A stretch of DNA of 64,000 bases from Chaetoceros tenuissimus (taxonomy: Eukaryota > Bacillariophyta > Thalassiosirophyceae > Chaetocerotales > Chaetocerotaceae): the NCBI GenBank assembly GCA_021927905.1, contig BLLK01000069.1, positions 1,860,001 through 1,924,000 on the forward strand, given 5' to 3'. The first letter of the stretch is position 1. Every line of letters starts with the position of its first letter. The position numbers were made by a program, and so were the translations under genes. Shown piece after piece: positions 1 to 10,219 of this stretch. The notes beneath the pieces are model-generated. The model did not search any database and was not told where the DNA came from. It worked only from the letters and a program-made list of their open reading frames with translations.

Positions 1-95
1 ACACGAACGAAATCACAGAGTGAAAGTATTTAAAAGCGATAGATTTAGGATAGAAATATCGTAGTATATAAATGTATATAAATTATTCAATAATT

Positions 96-1126
96 TTATT
101 TCTCAATGACGATATCAGGTGCATCTTTCTCTAAACGCTTTAGCAAATTTGTTTTCACATCCTCCTTAATGACAGATGATCGCAATAGTGTATCCAACCT
201 AGAAATTGGTTTCATTCCATTCTTTCCATCAGAGTATCTGTACTTTTGTTCATATACGATCTTTCCGTCAGTGTAAAGCCCAGGCGTGAGTCTACGTTCT
301 CTCCAGAATGCACCAGATGAATCAGTGAAGAAGTGCTTTGCATTGAAATTCCAAAGATTACTTTTGAAGAAATATCGTCAGTAATGTATCTCAAACGCGC
401 GTAAATATAAAGACATTTCGTTCGTACTTACAATGGAGATTTCTTCTTGATGCTGTATTCTGCTTGAATTAAAGGTCTACTTGGTGCTGATGGATCCTCG
501 CCTTCTTGAAGTGCATCTCTACGACTTCCAGTGTTGACATATTTTCCAAAAACATCTACTTTCCCATGTACAAACATGTCTCTTACAATTGCATCTCTAT
601 TTGCATGCAATAGACGTACATTCCATTTTGAGTCTGCAGGTCTCTTTCTCGCAAACCATTTAACTTTCTTTTCAGCATCAGGGGGCTGTACAACTCCTAC
701 AAATTGATACTTGGATGCATTCTTCTTTGAGATTTTGGATGGGCAAACTTGATCAAATCCAGCAACAGCTGCATCATACGCCTTTTCGACCAATTCCTCT
801 TCCTTCTCAGATCGCATCTTTTCCAATTGAGCATTCTTCGCACCAAAATCCTTTCCAACATAGTCATCACTGTCAACAGCATCTCTTTGTGTAACGATTC
901 TTTCCCTTACATCTTTTTCTGCAGCAAGCCCCGCTTTGAATTTAGGAAGAAACTCCTCTCTTGGAGTTGTTGATGGTACATCCTTTGGGAAAATTGTAAG
1001 GGACTGTAATGGCGAAACAAACTTCAAAGTTGGACTAACTTTTCTTCCAAATGCATCTCCAGATTGACCCTGAATGAGTGATGGTGCTGAAAGCAGAATG
1101 AGTAGAATATTGTTGCTTGTCTTCAT
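96..1126 (-). CDS. Unidentified secreted or organelle-targeted protein, 2 exons
   Basis: The product is not recognised. Exon 1 (1126-432) opens with a hydrophobic signal peptide (MKTSNNILLILLSAPSLIQG). A charged, partly helical region follows, rich in Lys/Glu. A splice donor GTAAGT lies at 431 and an acceptor AG at 361, giving a 71-bp intron (361-431). Exon 2 (360-96) continues in frame through a Trp/Phe/Tyr-rich stretch (FFTDSSGAFWRERR, then LTPGLYTDGKIVYEQKYRY) and ends DAPDIVIEK. The joined product is about 319 aa. It has no membrane span after the signal and no catalytic motif I can name. A plastid role is possible, but the AFAP-type cleavage motif of the neighbouring genes is absent, so secretion is equally likely. 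The gene structure is well supported; the function is unknown. Confidence 0.75.
361..431 (-). other. Spliceosomal intron (71 bp)
   Basis: GTAAGT donor and AAAAG acceptor on the minus strand. Removing it joins two open frames. It is typical of the 60-100 bp introns found throughout this window. Confidence 0.75.
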
Positions 1127-1550
1127 ATTTCAGTTCGTGTCTATGATCTCAACCGTTCAGTGTTTTGGATTTATGAGATAGAGTCTAGGTTTGGATCTCT
1201 CGCCTTGGTTGAATGGAAAATAAAGAAGAATATTTTGTCGATATTATTTTGGGTTGATTGACTGCTTTTGATGTTGTTTGAGTGTGTCGCTTGTGGAGAA
1301 GATACGCGTGTAAGGACAACAATGTATCGATCTAGAGACCTAGCTATCTACTGAAACAAAGAACAACACAATCTAATGATTGTCTTTTGAAGCAAGAGCG
1401 ATGGTACAACGAGTACCTGACGCACTTTACTTTGCAACTAATTGTTCATGAACTAAGAGAATTCAAATTCAAATCTAGTATGGAAAATATGGAAGACGAC
1501 TGGTACTTTTTCATGCAATTTGGATTTTAGTATCCTACTACTTATTATCT
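1127..1550. other. Intergenic, no gene seen
   Basis: Lies between the start of the minus-strand secreted-protein gene and the 3' end of the first Cpn20 gene. It should hold the promoter of the former. I see no ORF, repeat or RNA gene. Confidence 0.5.
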
Positions 1551-2346
1551 TTAGAACTTTGCAAGAACCTCCGGCATCTTTACAACTGAGTATTCCTTGT
1601 CGCCTATCTTGATTTCGTTTCCTGCGAAATCCATGAATTTTACATTGTCCCCAACTGCTACATTCATTGGCATAAGTTCACCATTCTGCGCCATTTTTCC
1701 AGGTCCAACCTTAACAACTACTCCTGTTGATGGGCGTTGCGAATCATCCTTCGTTGCAGCCAATAGCAAACCCCCACTTGTTTCTTCTTCTCTTGTCTGA
1801 ACCTCTACAAGAAGCGAATCATTAACAACTTCAACATTTTCTTCGCTTAGTGGTCCGTCTTTGAATTTTACAAGAATATCTGTATCTCTAATGAGACTGT
1901 GCTTTTCTCCATCAAGAACAACTTCAGTTCCATCATATTTACCATATACTACACTATCTCCGGTTTCTACTGGCATAGGATAAAGTATTCCAGAATCTGG
2001 ATGTGGCTTTCCTGGTCCTACATCTGCAACAGTCCCCTCGGTCTTGACAATTTTTGCCTTTCCAAGAAAACATGAATATGAGAAAGCCTTCTAACACTAT
2101 TCAAAGAATACAACATTATTATCAACCTACCTGATTAGATAGAAGAATTCCACTGTCTGTCTCCTTTTGGTCTAGAGCTTTTTTTATCAAGATGAAGTTA
2201 TTTACTGGTTTGATGTTTCCTTTAATCTTCCATCCTTCCAATGTTTCTGCATTCAATGATGTGGATCTGACACCTTGAACAGATGGCGCGAAAGCACCAG
2301 CTTGGCATGCTAGTAATAAAGAAGTGGTAATTGCAAAAAATCTCAT
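1551..2346 (-). CDS. Plastid co-chaperonin Cpn20 (double GroES domain), copy A
   Basis: Co-chaperonin that caps the Cpn60/GroEL folding chamber in the plastid stroma. Exon 1 is 2346-2131 (72 codons) and exon 2 is 2057-1551; the intron 2058-2130 is 73 bp. The product is about 240 aa. A signal peptide ends at GAFAP, the diatom plastid-import signature. Two GroES/Cpn10 units follow. The first mobile loop reads KETDSGILLSNQ and is followed by GTVADVGPGKP. The second reads EEETSGGLLLAATKDDSQ and is followed by GVVVKVGPGKM. The tandem fold matches plant and algal Cpn20 rather than single-domain mitochondrial Cpn10. A paralogue (copy B) lies head-to-head 290 bp away with its intron at exactly the same codon, so the two come from one duplication and probably share a promoter. 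Confidence 0.92.
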
Positions 2347-2636
2347 TTTGTTTCTAAATATGTTCTCTAATATGTGTACCTAACAATTGTATGGTATTTC
2401 ATTACATTGTCCTGTGTGTACTTTCCATCGATTTTCTGGAATCGATTGATGTCTATCCGATTTTATCCGTGTCGGATCAAGTTCGTGCGTACACCCGAGG
2501 GTTATGAGCGCCCCACAAAGCTGCAGCCGACACTCTTGGGAAAGAAATCCAAAAGCCAAAACCACAACACGCATCAATCACCATCATGTGATAATAATTT
2601 AAAGCATCACTGACATAGTTGTATTTTACAGAAACA
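2347..2636. promoter_or_regulatory. Bidirectional promoter region between two Cpn20 genes
   Basis: The 290 bp between the ATG codons of the divergent Cpn20 genes must contain both 5' leaders and promoters. I see no clear TATA box. Co-regulation of the two paralogues is inferred from the arrangement only. Confidence 0.5.
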
Positions 2637-3438
2637 ATGAAATTTGCGGCACTATCTTCCCTTCTATTTGCCACACAGGTTTTGGGCTTTGCTCCATCAT
2701 CTTTCAGTGGTCGTTCTGATATTTCTTTATCTGCAAATGTTCTCGAAGGAAGAGAAATCGCAAGTGACTTTACTCCAATAAACAATATGTTGCTTGTCAA
2801 GAAGGTAGAAGTAAAGGATCAAACAGAAGGGGGTCTATTTCTTACAGGAAAGGTCAGTTTATATAATGTCTTTGGTTCTTATTCTCCCTCATGAAATATT
2901 CTTGCACTTACTGTATTGTGAATTTCAGCAAAAAATCGACAAGTCAGAAGGAGAAGTAACAGCTTGTGGAGACGGAAAAATCAATTCCGAAACAGGATTT
3001 CAAACACCTATGCCTGTATCAGTTGGTGATTCTGTTGCATTTGGAAAATTTAGTGGAGAAGCAGTAAAATATAATGGAGTTACACATACACTTATTAGGG
3101 ACGAGGATATCCTTGTAAAATATCCAGCTGGGGCAGACAAAACTATTGAAAATGTTGAAGTTGTTTGGGACAATGTATTAGTTAAAGTTGAAAAGAAGGA
3201 AATTGAAGAGACTGGAGGAATTCTTATTGCAGCAACAACAAAGAAGGCAAGCAAGTCTAGCGTAGGAGAAGTATTGAAGGTTGGCCCAGGCAGATATGCT
3301 TTCAATGGAGTATTGATGGAAAATGATGTTGTTCCTGGAGATATGGTTAAATTCCGTGATTTTGCAGCACAAGAGGTTGAAATTGACGATGAAGAATATG
3401 CTGTCGTAAGATTTGTAGACCTTCTTGCAAAGTTCTAA
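2637..3438 (+). CDS. Plastid co-chaperonin Cpn20 (double GroES domain), copy B
   Basis: Second co-chaperonin gene, divergent from copy A. Exon 1 is 2637-2852 (72 codons, same length as in copy A) and exon 2 is 2929-3438; the intron 2853-2928 has GTCAGT and TTTCAG borders. The product is about 241 aa. An in-frame ATG at 2619 is rejected as start because the signal peptide begins at 2637 (MKFAALSSLLFATQVLGFAP). Plastid motif GFAP. The mobile loops are TEGGLFLTGK and EETGGILIAATTKK. Central motifs THTLIRDEDILVKYPAG and GEVLKVGPGRYAFNGVLM align with copy A. The sequence has diverged clearly between copies, so this is an old duplication and the two may form hetero-oligomeric caps. A likely AATAAA poly(A) signal lies at 3459-3464. 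Confidence 0.92.
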
Positions 3439-3858
3439 TGGAACGAATTAGGGCGATCAATAAATCATCTATCTAGAGGCAAATGCATCTTGTAACTTGT
3501 AATATGCTATATTATCTAATCTTTTGTTCTTGACAGTTTGAATGAATATTTGTTTTGAATATTTTAATCATGAATATTATCATAGATGCAATGTTATGCC
3601 GGGTGTAACAAATGCCATCTTGCAAAGGTACTTTGATCTGATTTACTCATACCAAGCGATAGCGCTCGTACTCTGTACTCGTACGGTAGAAAGCAAAATG
3701 GATACTAGCCCTACGTTTACCTCCACGGCTGACTAGACCAACCCCAATGAGTTCGAAGGTCTTTATGAAAGAGGAAAATAAAATTTTAATAGTAGATATT
3801 CATAATTAGGATAGAAGGAAAAGAAGCTAGAACTTGTTTGCATAGTTAATTTATAGCT
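3439..3858. other. Intergenic between convergent genes
   Basis: Holds the 3' ends of Cpn20 copy B (AATAAA at 3459) and of the mS29 gene. Short ORFs here lack coding character. Nothing else seen. Confidence 0.5.
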
Positions 3859-5991
3859 TTAATGAACACATGCATCAAGTAATGGTTGTCCTAATCCACC
3901 TGAAACCATTCGTAAGTAGGCAACTTCTTGCTCATTCATTACAGTTTCACCTCTATCGAAACGGAGGCGTCCAATTCCAATAATCTCAAAGTTAGCCAAA
4001 ATATGATCTACCTCGATTTTTGAATAATGTGGAACTTCTACAACAACAGCACCGTTACTTTCAGCAGCACAAACAAGATCATTAGTAATTTGTTTGGCAA
4101 TTGCATGTGACTCGGAAATTCCAGCAACAACTCCTCCATTCTTCATTGGGACTGGTTCCTTGATATTAATACTTCCGTCGTCAGACTTGAATACTCCCAT
4201 CGCATCTAGGATTGGTTTGAACAAAGTGATTCTATTCAGAGGAATTGACTTTTCAACATTAGCATCATATTCTCCATGGAAGTAATGTCCTTGGTCAAAG
4301 AAGGTATTGAATTCATCTACAACAATTGTGAATGGTTTCGATGTTTGGTTCATCAGTGTATGCAGTACAGCATCATAACATGCTGCAGATAGAGCAACAT
4401 TTTCACTTCCAACCTTCAAAAGTTCAACAAGAGAAATTGGACCCTCTCCATCAAGACCAAGACTCTTCGCAACCTTGGACATTTGATCATTGTTCATGAC
4501 AGTGGAGAGAACTTCGACTGATGCTTCCATTCCACTCATATCTTTACCATGGATGTCTAGCAAATCTGCACAGACTTCTTGAGATAGGACTGGAAGATCA
4601 AATAGAGTACCTTCTTCGTCCTTTCTGTGAGGATTAACGTCAACATAAAAGCCATGTCTACGGAAACGGTTTGCGTCAGGCATAAAGAAAACGATGTGAC
4701 CTGACGCACGAGCTGATGCAACAGTAGAAAGGATGTCTGCAGTTTTCCCTGTTCCTTGTCTACCAGAGACAATAACTCTTGAACCGTCGCACTTCTTCAA
4801 TTCTCTCGCTATTTCTCTAGTACTTTGTCTAATCATTATCCTTTTCGTTTTTTCATTTGCAGAAAGTTCCCATTCTTCCAACATACGTCCTGGACCATCA
4901 TTCTTATGTGATTTAATTGGATGCACAGATTTCGGAACTCCATTTTCATCGACCACTGCACCCTCTGCTTGATTCAAATCCATAAAAATTGGAACGGCTG
5001 ATTCGTCTGCATCAACTCCATCATTCTCTGCTTTTTTACCTTCAAAAGATAGCTTTTCATCCTCAACCACCTTTTGCAAGTATTGTTCCAAAACCTTTTC
5101 TACAAGAATTGGAAAGTTCTTTTGATTTCCGAGCACAACACTGACATAATCATCACCAGAACTTTTCTTTAGTGCATCATGTACATCTTCAAACAATTTA
5201 TCAATAGCATCTTGTTTTGCATTCCAATCTTCCAATGATAAAATTCTCTCCATTTGTGGCTTTGCAAATTCTTCCACTGCATCATAAATACCTTGAAAAA
5301 TCACATCTTTGCGATGCTTAACATATTTCTTTGCCTCTCCAAGGGCAGGATGTTTTGGTGCTGAGTTAGGCAAAGCTATTTCAGACATTTTCTCTAAAGT
5401 TGGTACGCCATCTAAAATAATACATGTGTTAATATATGCGCTAAACATTTCATATGCCAAGTTGAGGTCTATTCCTTGAATTGACTTACCTGGATGAACT
5501 TGTACTCTTTCACGGCTCACTCTGCTACAGAGTTTTTCAGTCCAATCTGGCAAATCATCATATGCTTTTCCAGAGCTCCAATCTTCATCTGTAAGCTCCA
5601 ATCTATCCTCCCAAAGTCTTCCTGTTCTTCCATCGATTTCATCTCGGATAGCCTGTCTTTTCGCCTCTTCTATTTCCTCAGAAACTTTCAAATCTTCTTC
5701 TGGGAAAAAATCCTCTGTTAGTGGATCATAGAATTCCATATCTCCAGCAGTCTTGATATCATTAATCTCGTCCATTTCATCAATAATATCTACATCATCT
5801 ACATCATCAATAGGTGCCCGTGTCTTATTTAGATAACGACGACCAGTTACAGAATCGTGATTCTGAGAAAAAGATGGAGCTTGAAAGCTACTCAATGTTC
5901 TGGCAGAAATATTAGCAGCCGCATTGGTCCTCACTGATTTCTGACCAACTTGACGTAATACACTATTCAAAGCCACTTTGGAAAGCAACAT
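3859..5991 (-). CDS. Mitochondrial small-ribosomal-subunit GTPase mS29 (DAP3 family)
   Basis: Single exon, 710 aa. The N-terminus is rich in Arg, Ser and Ala and lacks acidic residues (MLLSKVALNSVLRQVGQKS), as in a mitochondrial presequence. The P-loop reads GRQGTGKTADIL at about residues 411-422. It is followed by the DAP3-type segment GHIVFFMPDANRFRRHGFYV. A hydrophobic Walker-B-like strand FTIVVDEFNTF follows near residue 558. DAP3/mS29 binds GTP and sits in the head of the mitochondrial small subunit. The protein is much longer than animal homologues (about 400 aa): an acidic 170-residue N-terminal extension (repeated Asp/Glu near residues 60-130) precedes the conserved part. Assignment rests on the P-loop context and the PDAxRFRRHGF block. 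Another STAND/AAA ATPase is possible but less likely. Confidence 0.8.
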   Translation of the reverse strand: MLLSKVALNSVLRQVGQKSVRTNAAANISARTLSSFQAPSFSQNHDSVTGRRYLNKTRAPIDDVDDVDIIDEMDEINDIKTAGDMEFYDPLTEDFFPEEDLKVSEEIEEAKRQAIRDEIDGRTGRLWEDRLELTDEDWSSGKAYDDLPDWTEKLCSRVSRERVQVHPGKSIQGIDLNLAYEMFSAYINTCIILDGVPTLEKMSEIALPNSAPKHPALGEAKKYVKHRKDVIFQGIYDAVEEFAKPQMERILSLEDWNAKQDAIDKLFEDVHDALKKSSGDDYVSVVLGNQKNFPILVEKVLEQYLQKVVEDEKLSFEGKKAENDGVDADESAVPIFMDLNQAEGAVVDENGVPKSVHPIKSHKNDGPGRMLEEWELSANEKTKRIMIRQSTREIARELKKCDGSRVIVSGRQGTGKTADILSTVASARASGHIVFFMPDANRFRRHGFYVDVNPHRKDEEGTLFDLPVLSQEVCADLLDIHGKDMSGMEASVEVLSTVMNNDQMSKVAKSLGLDGEGPISLVELLKVGSENVALSAACYDAVLHTLMNQTSKPFTIVVDEFNTFFDQGHYFHGEYDANVEKSIPLNRITLFKPILDAMGVFKSDDGSINIKEPVPMKNGGVVAGISESHAIAKQITNDLVCAAESNGAVVVEVPHYSKIEVDHILANFEIIGIGRLRFDRGETVMNEQEVAYLRMVSGGLGQPLLDACVH

Positions 5992-6415
5992 ATTCTCTTT
6001 GTTGTATTTGAATTGACTGATAAAATCTACAAGATTTCCATTTCAAATACATTAGTAGCACGACGGTTTGTACGGGATGGATGATGAACGAAAGGAGCGG
6101 TCGAAACGTAGCTCAGAGCGGACGCATGACGGACGAAGAGATGTGTTAGTCCTGAAAGGAAAGTCGTAATCAGACTCTATCCATCCTCCTTTTCTTCGTG
6201 CACCTCACAAATTAAAATGTAATTCCGACTTTGGACATCGAGCACCTTTTAAATGTGAGTACCATATTACTTATATCAAGTATCAAATAACACTAATCAA
6301 ACATCACATTACCAAAATACGAGCACTACAAAGTGACTTATCGTAATTTGAAACAATTGGTACTTTCCACGAAAAGAAAACAACTCAGCTGCGACTTGAA
6401 ATTATCTACACAACC
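5992..6415. other. Divergent promoter region
   Basis: Separates the minus-strand mS29 gene from the plus-strand secreted Ser/Pro-repeat gene, so it should carry both promoters. No ORF or repeat recognised. Confidence 0.45.
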
Positions 6416-7540
6416 ATGAAACTGGCATCAACATTGCTGCTTCTTTCTTTTTTGACATCCACAGCGGAGGCACAGTGCGTGGATAGTAGTGAGAAGTTTT
6501 ACTTGGCAAAGAAAAATAAAACCAGAAGGTGGTGCAAATGGGCTAGAAAGAAAAACACCTCAAAGAGATGTGCAAAAAATGCAGAGGTTGCAAGCAACTG
6601 CCCAGCTGCATGCGATTATGACTGCCTTCGACCACCTCTTTCCCCAGTTGGGTGCATTGACTCACCGTACATGTATCAACTGTTGAACGACAAATGGGTA
6701 GATTGCGCTTGGGTTACTTTTAATAGCAGTAAGAGATGCAAAAGATATCCTTCAAAGTTGTATTGTCCAGTCACTTGCAATACTTGTGGGTCAGAACCTA
6801 GTGCCTCACCAACAATTTCTTCAAAACCTTCGCTCCAAGAATCCTCAAATCCTTCAAAAGTTCCTTCTTCTGCTCCATCTGGTCTGCCTTCTTTGAGCCC
6901 GTCATCGGCACCGTCGTCTCTACCATCATCTGTGCCTTCTAGTGTTCCATCCAACTTGTTATCGTTATTGCCATCAGCACTTCCTAGCGATTTGCCTTCA
7001 GATATTCCATCGGAAGTACCCAGTAATTTGCCTTCTATAAGTCCAAGTTTACTTCCTTCATCTTCTCCAAGCGACGCACCGTCTCGTATCCCAAGTGACT
7101 CACCGTCCCAAGTTCCAACAGCGTGTGTTAATTCGCCATGGTCTGTACAAGCTAGCACCCCAAGTGGTACTCTCACAGTAGATTGTGATTCGCTACTTGT
7201 AGGCCTGTGCACAGATCCTACTGTTGGTGGTCTTTTGAGTAATGACAAAACAGCAAGTGAAGCTTGCTGTATTTGTGGTGGTACACAGGAAAAAACCATC
7301 ACTCCAAGTTCTGCGCCATCATTGATTCCATCAGAAGAACCTTCTGCATGTGTTGATTACGTTGGGACTGGTGGAGCTTGGACTGTAACTCAAAGCAGTG
7401 TAGTTTATACATGTGATAGCTTTAGCCCTGGAAGTGCATGTGGATTGGTATACACAGCTGGAACTGATGGTTACACTGCGAGCCAAGCATGTTGCGATTG
7501 CGGTGGGGGAACTCACGTAATCAACGCGTTAGCACCTTAG
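6416..7540 (+). CDS. Secreted Cys-rich protein with Ser/Pro (PSxxPS) repeats
   Basis: 374 aa, single exon. A signal peptide of about 19 residues ends before QCVDS. Two Cys-rich modules follow (residues about 20-71 and 79-126), each with six Cys and a CVDS/CIDS start, a W-C-xW pattern and a closing NCPAAC or YCPVTC. They resemble the short ShKT-like disulfide domains common in diatom secretomes. Residues about 127-238 are a low-complexity tract of PSxxPS units (PSSAPSSLPSSVPSSVPS). Two further Cys modules carry W-V/T-V..DC/TC..ACCxCGG motifs (ACCICGG, ACCDCGG). Diatom proteins of this layout are extracellular or cell-wall associated, and the Ser/Pro stretches are expected to be O-glycosylated. 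No enzymatic domain is present. The exact function is unknown. Confidence 0.85.
   Translation: MKLASTLLLLSFLTSTAEAQCVDSSEKFYLAKKNKTRRWCKWARKKNTSKRCAKNAEVASNCPAACDYDCLRPPLSPVGCIDSPYMYQLLNDKWVDCAWVTFNSSKRCKRYPSKLYCPVTCNTCGSEPSASPTISSKPSLQESSNPSKVPSSAPSGLPSLSPSSAPSSLPSSVPSSVPSNLLSLLPSALPSDLPSDIPSEVPSNLPSISPSLLPSSSPSDAPSRIPSDSPSQVPTACVNSPWSVQASTPSGTLTVDCDSLLVGLCTDPTVGGLLSNDKTASEACCICGGTQEKTITPSSAPSLIPSEEPSACVDYVGTGGAWTVTQSSVVYTCDSFSPGSACGLVYTAGTDGYTASQACCDCGGGTHVINALAP
6830..7130 (+). repeat. PSxxPS-encoding low-complexity tract
   Basis: In-frame 12-nt-type degenerate repeat encoding P-S-x-x units inside the secreted-protein gene. Units differ by synonymous codons, so it is a protein-level repeat and not a recent microsatellite expansion. 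Confidence 0.8.
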
Positions 7541-7957
7541 GATGAATGATAGTTTTGTTACAATATTACAAGTTAGAAGGATGACGTTGCTGCTCAATTT
7601 TGTATACTTGTTTTGTGTTTTATAGTTTTGAAATAATTTAAACGTTTTAGATTGATTCATAGGGAGTGATTTATTAAAATATAAGATCTTCAAAAACAAA
7701 CCAATGCCGAGAGGACATTGATGACGTATTGTTTGATACTAGAGGTACGTCATTGGCGCTCAATAGACAGTTAGTAGTAGTCTCGAGCCATTTACGGAGG
7801 TCTAGCACTCCGTCCGTCCTCCTCCTACACTACGTACAACAACACAACAACAAAACAGAAGAACTAAAAACTAAACCAAAGAGGTTCGATTCTTTGATTC
7901 ATTCCAAAAACTAGCCATCAAGCACAACCGCACCTACAACAATTTCAATTCTTCATC
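7541..7957. other. Intergenic/5' leader, CAA-rich
   Basis: Between two plus-strand genes. A CAA-rich stretch near 7836-7860 (acaacaacacaacaacaaaa) probably lies in the CWC15 5' untranslated leader. A GGTTCGATTC word at 7881 resembles a tRNA B box, but no tRNA fold surrounds it. Confidence 0.45.
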
Positions 7958-8728
7958 ATGACCACAGCACATAGACCAACGTGGAAGGCAGCAGTCGGAA
8001 AAGCAAACGAAGGAGGATGGACAGCAGGTGGAGCTCAATCACACCAAAGAAGTGCTCTTTCTCTTCCTGGCCATACCAAACTCAAGACTCGTCGTGATCA
8101 AGATGTAATTTCCAAGGAGCGTGAAGAGATTTTGAAAAAGAGTTTGCAAAAGCTTAGAGATATGGAGGATAAAAAGGTCGGTCCTAGAATTTTAGATGAG
8201 AAAGCAGAGGAGGAGTCGAAAAGAAAACTTCTCTTGGCTACTGCTGATATTGATGAAGAAAAAATACAAAATAAATACGATGATGCTGATGATGATAATA
8301 TTGGTCAGAAAAATGGTGATAGGGATGGAATGAGTGAAATTGAAGATATTCTTGATGATGAGAGTGATTTGGATTCAAGTTCAGATGAAGACAGTGATAG
8401 TGATGATGATAGTGATGATGAAGATGAAGAAGAAGCACTACAGGCGGAACTAGCGAAAATTAGAGCTGAACGGGAGGCTGCAAAAGCCAAGGAGCAGGCA
8501 GAACAGGAAGCCGAGGAACAAAGTAGAATGGAAGAAGCAGTATTGATTGGTAATCCATTACTGAACTCAAATGATCAAGAGGTTTCTGGAAAGATGAAGA
8601 GGAGGTGGAATGAAGATGTTGTCTTTAGAAATCAAGCAAAGGGAGAACCTGAACAAAAAAAGAGATTTATCAATGACACGATTCGCAATGATTTCCACAA
8701 GAGGTTTCTCAACAAGTTCATTAGATAG
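7958..8728 (+). CDS. CWC15: Spliceosome-associated protein CWC15 (Cwf15/AD002 family)
   Basis: 256 aa, single exon. The family N-terminus is present: [20 protein letters not shown], then a Ser-rich [10 protein letters not shown] block (family pattern LPSHTKIKYR). The middle is acidic ([13 protein letters not shown]) and followed by a coiled-coil-like [21 protein letters not shown]. The C-terminus [20 protein letters not shown] then [16 protein letters not shown] is the hallmark of CWC15. In yeast and human this intrinsically disordered protein belongs to the Prp19/CDC5L-associated core of the activated spliceosome and threads through the RNA active site. The Asp/Ser-rich middle is longer than average. 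Intact and confidently assigned. Confidence 0.95.
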   Translation: MTTAHRPTWKAAVGKANEGGWTAGGAQSHQRSALSLPGHTKLKTRRDQDVISKEREEILKKSLQKLRDMEDKKVGPRILDEKAEEESKRKLLLATADIDEEKIQNKYDDADDDNIGQKNGDRDGMSEIEDILDDESDLDSSSDEDSDSDDDSDDEDEEEALQAELAKIRAEREAAKAKEQAEQEAEEQSRMEEAVLIGNPLLNSNDQEVSGKMKRRWNEDVVFRNQAKGEPEQKKRFINDTIRNDFHKRFLNKFIR

Positions 8729-8755
8729 ATATCGGTGCTTCTAAACACAAATTAT

Positions 8756-9954
8756 TTACAACGCCGGATTTCGATGTTTAAATGGCAGCTTGTTGAGATT
8801 CTTTGTTTCCTTAATTCTTGTCCCGTTATCTTCTTGATGTACAACTTCTAAAGGAAGTTTCAAGTTTTTTTCTCCACTCTCTGATATGCTTTCAAGTTTT
8901 GTGTCGCTTTGGATCTTTTTGGTTGAAAGCTTGTCCTTCTCACGAGCCACTAATGCATTTAATGAGTTGCGAGAATGAATGCTCAATATACTAGAATTAC
9001 CTTCACTCTTGATTGAGTCTGCAATCGATTGTATCTCATTCCCTTCTATACATGTTCGATCATTGCTACCCTTTGGAATATTTTCAATAAAAGTACTCGA
9101 ATTATAAACCTCATTTCGAGCAGAAGCGATTTCACTCTACAAGACAGATATAGAAAAAATCGAATTAGATTCGACAAAAAACACATTCTCTCTCCCAAAT
9201 CTGCATTCTATGAACTCACCTCCAAGACTCTTTTGAGCTTATTTTCATCAGCGCCCTTTTCTCTTTCAAGCACTCGGATTCTCTCCTTCACTTGCTCCAT
9301 GAGTACTTTTAATTCCATGTCATCATAGTACTTGTCACAATCTTCATCTAGATCATCCACATATTCCATGAGCTCATTTTCTTCTTGCTCATGCAGATCT
9401 TGTACATCTTCTTCCATCAAAGACCATGCTGGTCTTGATCTTTTGTCGCCTACATTCGACTTTGGTCCCTCAATTTCGATTTCATTCTCAATGTTTTCAT
9501 CTTCTTGGTCTGTTTCCCGAGCCTTTTGCCTTTTTTCAGCCTGCCTTTTCATAAACTGCTGTTTCTGATCCTCTTTTTGTTGCTTCTCCTCTTCCTTGAT
9601 GCGATACTTTTCATCCCGTTTCTCTTTCATCTCCTTGAGCCATTGTTTATGTTTACGCAATACACCAGAATTTCGATTGAGTCTTTTGCCCAATTGTCTC
9701 TTTTTGGTCTCTGTGGTCGTGGAAGAATTTGGGGGCTTCCAGAAGTTGTTTGTACTTTTTTCTTTCAGTTTCATTGGAGTTGTTCTACAAATACTTGGCT
9801 TTTTGATAATTGTCTCCCCATTTAGGGGACGTTTACAAAGCATAATACCATTGTAACTATTCATTTCTTTATTGATGTTGTGTCTTGATGTCTGCCGTTT
9901 GTGTGAAAGCGATGTGGTGTGATCACTTCCTTCTTTGCGGAAAATATTTTTCAT
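8756..9954 (-). CDS. Unknown basic/coiled-coil protein, 2 exons
   Basis: Not recognised. The first in-frame ATG is 9954. Exon 1 is 9954-9220 and exon 2 is 9136-8756, with an 83-bp GT-AG intron at 9137-9219. The product is about 371 aa. The N-terminal 70 residues are basic. Residues about 85-165 form a Lys/Glu/Gln-rich helix (KEMKEKRDEKYRIKEEEK) predicted to be a coiled coil. It is followed by an acidic segment (ENELMEYVDDLDEDCDKYYDD) and a second helix (KVLMEQVKERIRVLEREKG). The rest is Ser/Asn-rich and probably disordered. The composition suggests a cytoskeletal, centrosomal or nuclear scaffold; this is inference. It converges tail-to-tail with CWC15, only 27 bp apart. Confidence 0.65.
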
Positions 9955-10219
9955 CTTGGTGGTGTCACAGTGAGCATCATCTGGTGTAAATATTGTGTAA
10001 ATAAGTACTTTCAATTGACCAGTGCAGATGCAATTTCAATATTTTTAATGATATTCTAGAAGCACAAAAAAATATATATTTCATTCTTGCTAATGATTAC
10101 TTTTACAGTATAATCTATTGAATAAAGAGACTAGTGATTGGTGCTGTCCCAATTTTCAATTCAACACCAATCATTTAGTTCACACCTATGAACGTGAAAA
10201 TATTACAACACTATTAAAA

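Noticed and set aside
2619-2636. Upstream in-frame ATG of Cpn20 copy B
   Set aside because: Would put charged residues before the signal peptide; copy A starts at the position matching 2637.
6676-7302. 208-codon antisense ORF rich in Gly/Asp/Glu
   Set aside because: Antisense of the PSxxPS tract; low complexity and no start context.
7870-7910. tRNA-like B box GGTTCGATTC
   Set aside because: No A box, no acceptor or anticodon stems within 80 bp.
8238-8490. Antisense His-rich and Ser-rich ORFs inside CWC15
   Set aside because: Antisense readings of the Asp/Ser-rich GAT/GAA repeat in CWC15.
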